Source: Microglena sp. YARC
Taxonomy: Eukaryota > Chlorophyta > Chlorophyceae > Chlamydomonadales > Chlamydomonadaceae
DNA length: 64,000 bases
Reading direction: 5' to 3'
NCBI GenBank assembly: GCA_022414725.1
Contig: CM039465.1
Coordinates: 43,612,560 to 43,676,559, forward strand
Shown: in pieces, positions 54,598-64,000 of the stretch
How positions within the stretch are numbered: the first letter of the stretch is position 1
Layout: each line of letters starts with the position of its first letter
Program-made: the position numbers and the translations under genes
The notes under the pieces: generated by a model
What the model saw: the letters and a program-made list of their open reading frames with translations, nothing else
What the model was told of the DNA's origin: nothing
The model's database searches: none

Positions 54598-55361
54598 TCC
54601 ATGGGGCTTGCTGTAGAGTCTGGGGGATGTCTCGCACATCAGTGGTCCATTGCGGATCTTCTTAGCATGTGCTGAGCCATGGAGGGAAGCTGCATGGCTG
54701 TCAGAGAGAAGGAACAGAAGAGGCCCATGATAGCTGAAAGGGCTGGAGAAGTATACCAGGTGTAGGATTGACTCCCATGCAAAGAAGAAGGGCTGAAAGT
54801 GTGTGGGGAAACTCGAGTGTCAGACCAGGCTGGCTGAGACACTGCTGCTATTGCAGGGCTGAAGGGGGAAAGCAGAGAGTATCAAGAAGGGCAATTAGCA
54901 CACTGAGCGCTTGAGAGCTTCAAGACGAGCACAAGAACACTGTAACGTATTGAGGGAAGAGTGAGAAAAAGGCTGTCGAAGTTGAGGTCGGCCAGAGGAG
55001 TGAAAAGTCGTCCAGGTGCATGCCGCACGCCCCGCAACGAATTGATGGTGGTTGCGAAGCTCAAGAAGCTGCGCGAAAGATGCGGAAGCTGAAAAAGATC
55101 GGAGTTGAGAAAGTTGGAGGTGCTGAAAGGTGCTGAATGATGGCCAGAGGCTAACAAGCTGAGGGAAAGGTGTTGACCTGGCGTTTTCGTAAAAAACGAG
55201 CCTCGATCAAAAGAAAAGGTATAGGCAGATGCGTCTCCTTAAGAGCTTCAAGACGAGCGCAAGAACACAGAAATGGAAATGGAAAGAACGCCGGGAGGCG
55301 TGGCTTTAGGAAGCGGTACGTGGTACAGCTGTACCAGGACCGCACCAGGAGACAGTACAGC
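54598..55361. other. Non-LINE-A sequence of unknown nature
   Basis: No match to the other repeats apart from two internal echoes: about 30 bp at 54910 repeated near 55238, and about 85 bp at 54974-55069 repeated at 55938-56020. Minus-strand frames are short and unrecognised. It probably belongs to the same broken element as 55362-56020. Confidence 0.5.
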
Positions 55362-56020
55362 TTATGGCGGGTTGTAAGAGGAGAGAAACGGACGGGTGAG
55401 GGAGCGTTCCAAACGACGACGTGTAACAATGACGGAGTGGGCAACGTGGACAGCATGAACATGGAGTGAGCGAAGGAGAGGAGGGAGTTTGGTGTGGGGA
55501 ACGCCGAGGGTCACGAGAGTGGTGTCGATGGTGGAGAAGATGGTACCAAATGTGCCTATAAGAGTAATGTGGGGTGTGTGGGGGGCGAGAGTCCAGCCTG
55601 CATGACGGAGGTAGGTCAAGAAGGAAGCGTGTTGGGCAGATTTAGCGATGAAGGTGGCAGCGTGACGGGAGTCGTGGGTGTAGCCGAGTTCCAGGTCGTG
55701 AATGATACATGACTGTTGGAGGGCGTGGAGTCGCTCTGGGGTGAGTGTGGCAGTCATAGTCGGGGCGTGAGCTGGGGTGATACCGTGAATAATGAGGAGA
55801 TCTGGGCGGAGCTTGGAGAGGAGGTCCAAGGGGGTAGCGGGTAAGAGCCAGGAAGGAAGACGGTTACTATAGACACCAGTCGGAAACGTATAGACACCAG
55901 TCGGAAACGTATAGTGGGAAGAGGGAGAGAAAGGCTGTCGAAGTTGAGATTGGCCAGAGGAGTGAAAAGGCGCCCAAGTGCATGCCGCACGCCCCGCAAC
56001 GAATTGAAGGTGGTTGCGAA
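55362..56020 (-). pseudogene. Fragment of an unrecognised, probably retroelement, protein
   Basis: The minus-strand frame reads from the LINE-A junction at ~56020 down to a stop at 55362. Its conserved-looking core, about 55370-55830, contains DLLIIHGITPAHAP, IIHDLELGYTHDSR, PHITLIGTFGTIFST and LHVHAVHVAHSVIVTRRRLE. This resembles, from memory, a segment found near the C-terminus of some green-algal reverse transcriptase polyproteins. I cannot verify that and assign no function. A 19-bp tandem repeat lies at about 55874-55912. Confidence 0.45.
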
Positions 56021-57151
56021 GCATTGAGAGAAGACTGCAACAGCTGGCGGAGAGGCGCTGGTGGTGATGCAAAGTTAGCCTGGAAGATGAACTTGGAAGC
56101 CAAGCATTGCATAGCAACATGCGCCCGTCCAAAAACATTGAGATTGCGTGAGAGCCATGGAGCTGCTGCACGTGAGATGCAATGGGGCATGTACTGGTAG
56201 GCTGCAGCCTTGCAAAGGGCAGTGTTTGCACTGAACGGCACGCCCAGCAATCTGTGAGGTGTGTCTGGGGGATGGAGATGGTAACCAGTCAAGTGATGGG
56301 TGCCAAGGGCGGGGTCCAGATCTGCAGGGAGGTATATTCTGGGGAAGTTCAAGAAGCAGAAGACGGGTCTTGGGAACAGACTGGGCGGGTAAGCCAGCCG
56401 AATTGGCTACGACATATGTCTCCTTGATGATAGGCCCATCTGTGGCTGGGTTGAGGACAAAATGCTTGCCAACGTCAGCAAACGATAGGGTGGCAGGGGC
56501 CAACTCGCCTGAGGGAAGACGGAAGGATTGCAGAGTTCAACACGATCTCAGTTGGTTATTGTAGGTGATGAAGGGCTCAAAGATGATGACCCATTGATGA
56601 CAGCTCAAGGCCCCACCCTGAGGGAAGCCGGAAGTGTTGGGGAAGGAGGTAGTGAAGAAACCGTTGAGAGGCACTCGTGTAGAGCTGCCATTCATGAGAT
56701 AAATCGCACCAGCCGCGTGATGCCTGCACTATTGAATCCCATGGCTGACATTGTCTTTAGGAGCCATCCCCTGTTGACAGAATCATAAGCTTTAGTGAGG
56801 TCAGAATGCAGCAACCAGCCTGGTAAGCCAAGCTCTTTCAAGCGCGCAGCCAAGCCTAGGTGATAATAACGGATGTTGTCACTGATGTCTCTACCACGGA
56901 GGAAAGCTGATTGAGTGACGTCGATGAGGTATTCCAGGGGGCGTTTCAGCCGGTGATCCATGATCAAAAGGATCAGCTTGAGGTCGCAATTGAGAAGGGT
57001 GATAGGAGGGTAACCTGCGAGGAGTCTTTGAGGCTGACCAGTCTTGTGGAGAAGGCAAGATGGTTCCCTGAAGGAGGGTGCTAGGGGGCGGTGTTTAACT
57101 TAATCCTGGAAGACAGAGTTGAAAACCCTTTGAAGGATCGGGGACAGTTCT
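56021..57151 (-). pseudogene. LINE-A ORF2 fragment (RT region)
   Basis: Minus-strand ORF2 from motif-0 sequence (near 57150) through motif A (near 56790) and FADD (near 56480) to the post-RT region at 56021. Frames are broken by several indels. Its left end is fused to the unknown element and its right end to element B. Confidence 0.85.
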
Positions 57152-57939
57152 AGATAGTGGCTTGATACTAGTGGCTTGATACTAGGCTGCTGATAAGACT
57201 GCGCTGAAATGCTAAGGAGTGAATGCCCTGATGCACAGGCTACCGGTTTATTTGCTAGCTGCTTAGTGCGCCTTTAAGGTTTTCCTTGCTGGTCAGTGGA
57301 TCTTGTGATGGGTTCTACCCTTTCACCGTCCAGGACGTTTTCTAAGGAGTTTTGATTTGCTTCTTTAGAATTTTTTTTAAGTTACCTTGTTAGTGTTAGC
57401 TTTGGCCCTGTCCTGTTTTTTGTTGCATGCCTGCGCTCTGGTCGTCTTTGCAGAGCTTGCTGATCTGCATGGTGACCTAGCGACATGTTACTAGGCTGCT
57501 GAGAGTATTGAGCTGTTTGCTAAAGGAGTGATGCCTGATGCACTGGCCTCTACAGGAGTGATGCCCTGCTGCAGTATTTTAATCTTAGATCAGCAAGACC
57601 TTCGGGTGCATGCCTTTCCTTCTTTTCTGATGTTGCTCTTGAGAGGTTACAGTGGTGTTTTATTGGTTGGGGAGGAACAGTGTTTGCTTGGAGGTGGGGG
57701 TGGTGCTCGGAAGGCCCTTTGTCTTTGTCCTCCTAGTAATTAGTTTGTTTGTCCCTCGTTCTTTTGTCCCCTAGTCTTTTCGTCTTTGTCTTGGATCATT
57801 TGTCTTAGCGGACTTTTGGTCCATGTCTTCTAGTCTTCTTCTTTGGTTTTTCTTCCTCGGTCACATTTAGGCTAGGTTTTATCAGACTGTCCCTTCCCCG
57901 GTTCCTCCCTATTGTTCAAAAAAAAAAAAAAAAAAAAGA
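57152..57939 (+). mobile_element. 5'-truncated element B with poly(A)
   Basis: Begins within the second internal repeat, with a short duplication of GTGGCTTGATACTA, and runs through the body, the GGTCACAT...GGCTAGG tail and poly(A) (57918-57937). It has no monomers. It shows the complete 3' end missing from the copy at 33914-35602. Confidence 0.88.
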
Positions 57940-58118
57940 TTACGCCGCTGCGTGATATCCTCATGAATGGCTAGCTCTACACGAGGTGCGTCTCAACGGT
58001 TTCTTTCACTACCTTCCCTCCCAACACTTCTTCGGCTTCCCTCATGGTGGGGCCCTTGAGCTGTAATCAATGGTCATCATCTTGACCCTCATCAACGACA
58101 ATAATTAACTGAGATCGT
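57940..58118 (+). pseudogene. Short LINE-A ORF2 fragment
   Basis: About 180 bp around RT motif B (compare 31765-31945), with many indels, lying between element B poly(A) and the satellite array. Confidence 0.75.
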
Positions 58119-61100
58119 GTTGAACAAGGACCTCCGCTCCAATTGTCGCTCAAAGCTTCGTCTACTAGGTATCTCAGCAGCTGACATGAAGGAGCAGGGA
58201 TGAGAGGGAGGAGATGGAGGATTCTGAGAGGTAGAGGAGGAAGTGGGTGGGCTCGGAAGAAGGGAATCAGGAGAGAGCTGCTTCTGAAAGCACTAAGGAT
58301 GGGGGTCGGGTGGTCCCAAATTAACTTGAAGAGAATAGCCTGCCCCCCTCCAGTAGCTGACCTCTTATGCTGACCTCTAATGGAGGGGCAGAGTAGCGGA
58401 TTAGGACCGCATGAGCGTCTGTAACACTCAAATGGGGCACTGAGCAGCTCTCCATAGCCGCGAATTGCAGTCGCTCAGCCGAATTGGCCAAAGCAGCTTT
58501 GCAGCAAAGTTATAAGCGGCCGGAGAGCAGACATTGCTAGGGCGAAAAAGGACCTCCAGCTCCAATTGTCGCTCAAAGCTTTGTCTACTAGGTATCTCAG
58601 CAGCTTGACATGAAGGAGCAGGATGAGAGGGAGGAGATGGAGGATTCTGAGAGGAAGGAGGAAGTGGGTGGGGCTCGGGAAGAAGGAATCAGGAGAGAGC
58701 TGCTTCTGAAGTACTAAGGATTGGGGGTCGGGTGGTCCCAAATTAACTTGAAGAGAATAGCCTGCCCCCCTCCAGTAGGGCTGATCTTATGCTGACCTCT
58801 GGAGGGAGCAGAGTAGCTCGATTAGACCGCGATGAGCGTCTATAACACTCAAATGGGGCACTGAGCAGCCATCCATAGCGCGAAATTGCAAGTCGCTCGC
58901 AGCGAATTGGCCGAAGCAGCTTCGCAGCAAAGTTATAAAGGCGCCGGAGAGCAGACAATAGGGGGCAAAAAGACTCCAGCTCCAATTGTCGCGCTCAACT
59001 TCGTCTACTAGGTATTCAAGGCACTTGACTGAGGACAGGGATGAGAGGGACGGAGATGAGGATCTGAGAGGAAGGAGAAGGGGTGGGGCTCGGAAAAGGA
59101 ATCAAGAAGAGTTGCTTCATGAAGAGTACTAAGAATGGGGGTCGGTGTCCAAATGAACTTGAAAGGGAAATAGCCTTTGGCCCCCTCCGTAGGCTACCTC
59201 TTATGCTGCTTGGAGAAGCAGAGTACAGGATTAGACCGCTAATGAGCGTCTTAACACCAATGAGGGGCACTTGAGCAGCTTCCCATAGTCCGCGAAATTT
59301 GCATAGTCGCTCCAGCGAATTGGCGAAGCAGCTAAGGCGGGAGAGCAGACATTGCTGCGCCGCGCAAAAAAGGAACCTCACGCCCTCCCAAAGTCGCCTC
59401 CAAAGCTTCGTCTCAATAGGATCTCAGCCTGACATGTATGGAGCAGAGAGAGGAGTAGATGAGATTCTCGAGAGACAGAGAAGGTTGGTGGGCTCGAAGA
59501 AGGCAATCAGGAGAGAGTTGCTTCTGAAGTTCATAAAGGATGGGTCGGGTGTCCCCAAATTTTAAAACTTGAAAAATAAGCCTGCCCCCCTCCCGTGCTA
59601 CCTTCTCTATGCTACCTCGAGGAAGCAGCAGTACGCGGAGTAACCGCTATGACGTCTTTAAACACTCAAATGGGCAACTTGAGCAGCTCCCATAGCCGCG
59701 ACGATTGCATCGCTCCAGGCCGAAATCCGAAAGCAGCTTCGCGCACAAGATAAGGCGCCGCCGAGAGCAGACATTCCTAGGGCGAAAAAAGGACCCTCCA
59801 GCTCAATTCCTTCAAAGCATTCCTTACTACTAGGTATTCTCAGGCCACTACATGAAGGCAGCAGGATTGAGAGGGAGGAGATGGAGGATTCTGCGAGAAG
59901 AGGAAGTGGGTGGGGCTCGGCAGAAGGAATCAGGAGAGAGCTGCTTCTGAAGACTAAGGATGGGGTCGGGTGGTCCCAAATTAACTTGAAGAGAGAATAG
60001 CCTCCCCCCCCTCCAGTAGGCGTCTGACCTCTTTATGCTGACCTCTGGAGCGGGGCAGAGTAGCGGATGTTAGACCGCATGAGCGTCTGTAACACTCAAA
60101 TGGCACTGAGCCAGCTCCCATAGCGCAAATTGCCAGTCGCTCCAGCCGAATTGGCCGAAGCAGCTTCGCAAGCAAAGTATATAAGGCGGCGTGAGAGCAA
60201 GACATTGCATAGGGCGAAAAAAGGACCTCCAGCTCCAATTGTCGCGCTCAAAGCTTCGTCTTCTACTAGATATCTCAGCAGCTGACATGACAGGAGCAGG
60301 GATGAGAGGGAGGAGATGGAGATTCTGAGAGAAGGAGGAAAGTGGTGGGGCTCGAAGAAGGGAATAGCTGCTTCTGAGTATGAAGGATTCGGGCGGCGTG
60401 TCCAAATTAACTTGAAAGAAGAATAGCTGCAGTAGGGAGATGTCTGAAGTACTAAGGTAGCGCATGGGGTCGGGTGAGCCGCGAATTTTGATGGTCGCCC
60501 GAAATTAATTAAGGCTACCATTCTGAATAGCAGAGGAGTAGCTCGCAGCGCTCTGTTGGCTTAGTACACTCCCACTACCTCGTGGAGGCTCTGAGCAGCG
60601 TCTGTAAATTCCAAGCCGGAAAATTGCAGTCGTCAGCCGAATTAGTCAGCTTTGCACAAAGTTAAGACGCGGAAGCCCGGAGAGGCCAGACATTGCTAGG
60701 GGGAAAAAAAAGGACCTCCAGCTTCAATTGTCGTCAAAAGCTATCGTCTACTGGTTATACCAGGCCAGCTGACAGAAGGAGCAGATAGAGGAGAGAGGAA
60801 TTCTTGAGAGGAAGGAGGAAGTGGGGTTTGGGGCTCGGAAGAAGGGATCAGGAAGAGAGCTCTTCTGAAGTACTAGGATGGCTCGGGTCGCTCAATTTAA
60901 ATTGAGAGAATAGCCTGCCCCCTCCGTCTGACTCTTATGCTGAACCCTGGAGGGGGCGAAGTAGCGGATTAGACGCATGAGCGTCGATGTAACATCAAAT
61001 GGGCACTGGGCAGGCTCCATAGCGCGAAAGTGCAGTCGCTCCAGCCGATTGGCCGAAGAGCTTGCAGCAAAGTTATAAGCGGCGGAAGAGCAGACAATTG

Positions 61101-64000
61101 CTAGTTGCGACAACAACCTCCAGATTGTGCCTCAAGTTCGATCTATAGGTATCTCAGCAGCTGAATGAAGGAGCAGGAGATGAGAGGGAGGAGATGGAGG
61201 GATTCTGAGAGGAAGGAGGAGTGGGTGGGGGCTCGGAAGAAGGAATCAGGAGAGAGAGAGTTGCTTCTGAAGTACTAAGGATGGGGGTCGGGTGTCAAAT
61301 TACTTGAAGAAAATCCTTGCCTCCGTAGGCTGACTCTTATCTATGCTGACTCTGGAGGAAGCAGAGTAGCGGATTAGAGCCGTTCTGAGCGTCTGTAACA
61401 CTCAAATGGGGCCTGAGCACTGACATACGACGCGAAATTAGTCGTCAGCCGAATTATTGGCGAAGCAGCTCGAGCAAAGTTTAAGGGGCCGCAGAGCACG
61501 ACATTGCTTGGGGAAAAAGGACTTCGCAGCTCCATTGTCGTCGGCTCAAACGCTTTAGTCTACTAGGTATCTCAAGCAGTGACATGAAGAGCAGGGATGA
61601 GAGGAGGAGATGGAGGATTCTGAGAGGAAGGAGCAGAAGTGGGTGGCTCGGAAGAAGGGAATCAGAGAGAGCTGCTTCTGAAGTACTAAGGATGGGGGGG
61701 TGGTCCAAATTAACTTCAGAGAAATAGCCTGCCCCCCCTCCAGTAGGCTTGACCTCTTATGCTGACTTCTGGGGGGGCAGATAAGTAGCGGATTAGACCG
61801 CAGGATGAGCGTCTGTAACACTCAAATGGGGCACTGAGCAGCTTCCCATAGACCGCGAAATTGCAGTCGCTCCGACCAGCCGAATTGGCCGAAGCAGCTT
61901 CGCAGCCCCAAAGTTATAAGGCGGCCGGCAGAGCAGACATTGCTAGGCGAAAAAAGACCTCCAGCTCCAATTGTCGCCTCAAAGCTTGTCTACTAGGGTA
62001 TCTCAGCAGCTACATGAAGACAGCAGGAGATGAGGAGGAGATGGAGGATTTCTGAGAGGAAGAGGAAGTGGGTGGGGGCCGGAAGAAGGAATCAGGAGAG
62101 AGCTTGCTTCTGAAGTACTAAGGATCGGGGTCGGTGGTCCCAAAATTAACTTGAGAGAAAATAGCCTGCCCCCCTCCCGTAGGCTTGACCTCTTATGCTG
62201 ACTCTGGATTGGGAAGCAGAGTAGCGGATTAGACCGCATGAGCGTCTGTATACACTCAAATGGGGCACTGAGCAGCTCCATAGCGCGAAATTGCAGTCGC
62301 TCCAGCCGAATTGGCCCGAAGCAGCTTCGCAGCAAAGTTATAAGGCGCGGCCCGGAGCAGACATTGCTAGGGCGACAAAAAGGACCTCCAGCTCAATTGT
62401 CGCCTCAAAGCTTCGTCTACTAGGATATCTCAGCAGCTGACATGAAGGAGAGGGATGAGAGGGAGGAGATGGCAGGATTCTGAGATGAAGGAGGAAGTGG
62501 GTGGGGCTGGAAGAAGGAATTCAGGAGAGAGTTGTCTTCTGAAGTACTAAGGATGGGGGCGGGTGGTCCGCAAAATTAACTTGAAGAAACTAGCCTGCCC
62601 CCCTCCCGTAGGCTGACCTCTTATGCTGACCTCTGGAGAAGCAGAGTAGCGTTAGGACCGCTATGAGCGTCTGTTAACACTCAAAATGGGGCACTGAGCA
62701 GCGCCGATCCATAGCCGCGAAATTGCAGTCGCTCCAGCCGAATTGCCGAAGCAGCTTCGCAGCCTCAAAGTTTATATAGCGGCCGGAGAGCAGACATTGC
62801 TTGGCGAAAAAAAGGACACTCCAGCTCCAGCATTGTCGCCTCAAAGCTTCGTCTACTAGGTATCCTCAGCAGCTGACATGAAGGAGCAGGGATGAGAGGA
62901 GGAGATGGCAGGATTCTGAGAGGAAGGAGGAAGTGGGTGGCGGCTCGCAAAATTGGGGAATCAGGAGGAGCTGCTTCTGAAAGTTCAAGGATGGGATTTT
63001 GGTTGATCGGGTGTCCCAAATTAACTTAAGAGAATAGCCTGCCCCCCTCCACGTAGCTGACTACCTCTTATGCTGACCTCTGGAAGTCAGGATGAGGGGG
63101 CAGAGTAATAGACGGATTAGACCGCCGCATGAGCGTCTTAACCACTCAAATGGGCACTGAGCAGCTCCCATAGCCGCGAAATTGCAGTCGCTCCAGACGA
63201 ATTGGCCGAAGCAGCTTCGAGCAAAGTATAAAGCGGCCGGAGAGCAGACAATTTGCTAGGCGAAAAAAGGACCTCCAGCTCCAATTGTCGCCTCAAAGCT
63301 TCGTCTACTAGGTATCTTCAGCACTGACATGAAAGGACAGGATGAGGGAGGAATGGAGGAATTCTGAAGAAGAGGAAGTGGTGGCTCGGAAAGAAGGGAA
63401 TCAGCAGAGAGTTGCTTCTTGAAGTACTAAGTATGGGTCGGGTGGTCCCAAAATTAACTTGAAGAAAATAGCCTGCCCCCCTCCCGTAGGCTACCTCTTA
63501 TGCTGAGCGCGTGGAGAGAGCGAGAGAGAAGGGATTAGACCCCAATGAGCGTCTGTACACCTAAATGGGCACTGAGCAGCTCGCCATACCGCGATAATTG
63601 CAGTCGCTCCAAGCCAATTGGCGAAGCAGCTCGCAGCAAAGTTATAAGCGGCGAGACAGACATCTAGGGCAAACAAAAAGAACCTCCAGCTCCAATTGTC
63701 GCCTCAAAGCTTCGTCTACTAAAGGTATCTCAGCAAGCTGACATGAAGGAGCAGGTATGAGAGGAGAGATGAGGATTCTGAGAGAAGAGAATAGTGGGTG
63801 GGGCTCGGAGAGGAATCAGGGAGAGCTTGCTCTAAGTACTAAGTATGGGTCGGGTGGTCCCAAATTAACTTCAAGAAATAGCCTGCCCCCCTCCAGTAGC
63901 TGACCTTATCGACCTCTGAGGGGGCCAGAGTAACGATAGACCGCAGATGACGTCTGTAACACTCAAATGGGGCACTGAGCTAGCTCCCATACCCGAAAAT
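58119..64000 (-). repeat. Satellite array of about 14 element B monomers
   Basis: Landmarks recur near 58395, 58815, 59228, 59640, 60065, 60965, 61370, 61790, 62225, 62648, 63113, 63530 and 63935, a spacing of roughly 410-460 bp. All units share one orientation, as in the 41.9-47.7 kb array. One unit near 60450-60650 is scrambled. The array continues past the window end. Individual units carry many unshared 1-3 bp indels. Confidence 0.9.

Noticed and set aside
58119..64000. Protein-coding gene family in the satellite array
   Set aside because: Short frames of 60-140 codons recur in all registers and are destroyed by indels in each unit; no frame is conserved.

Overview
The window is eukaryotic and almost entirely retrotransposon DNA, most likely from a green-lineage genome (alga or streptophyte). 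Three things point that way: retroelements ending in poly(A), a Ty1/copia element primed by an initiator-tRNA-Met fragment, and a plant/green-algal type glycine cleavage H-protein with a mitochondrial presequence. The species cannot be fixed from sequence alone. I found no ordinary single-copy host gene. The only host-derived coding sequence is the intronless H-protein (GCSH), present twice as a processed retrocopy inside a LINE.

The dominant family, called LINE-A here, is a non-LTR retrotransposon of roughly 9 kb. From 5' to 3' it has: a Pro/Ser/Ala-rich ORF1 carrying a RING-H2 finger; ORF2 with an AP-type endonuclease, a reverse transcriptase (FADD catalytic motif), a C-terminal CCHHC zinc-binding motif and an acidic Asp-Pro repeat tail; and a 3' UTR with a C-homopolymer and poly(A). 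At least a dozen copies or fragments fill the window in both orientations. They are nested in one another, and every ORF2 is broken.

Layout: 1-147 satellite fragment; 148-6342 LINE-A pieces in plus-minus-plus order; 6343-6782 spacer and a LINE-A 3' fragment; 6783-20790 a minus-strand LINE-A interrupted by a copia element (7214-13706, perfect 5-bp target duplication), a GCSH retrocopy (17096-17783) and a truncated LINE-A tail (18039-18582); 20791-26457 more minus LINE-A copies; 26458-28245 a minus copy of a non-autonomous element (element B); 28379-33913 a plus LINE-A; 33914-35602 a plus element B; 35603-52297 a minus LINE-A reaching the same 5' base as the 20790 copy, with nested inserts (a LINE tail, a 92-bp minisatellite, an element B with about 11 satellite monomers, a second GCSH retrocopy); 52298-54597 plus LINE-A; 54598-56020 other sequence with a fragment of an unrecognised protein; 56021-58118 LINE-A, element B and LINE-A fragments; 58119-64000 a satellite array running off the window.

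Element B has no long ORF. It has one to many ~423-bp monomers at its 5' end, a ~1.1-kb body with three diverged internal repeats, and a 3' tail close to that of LINE-A. This suggests it is mobilised by LINE-A machinery and that the satellite arrays are its 5' monomers in expanded form. From about 37.1 kb onward small indels become much denser than in the first 37 kb. That may reflect unpolished long-read sequence rather than biology, so frameshifts there should be read with caution.
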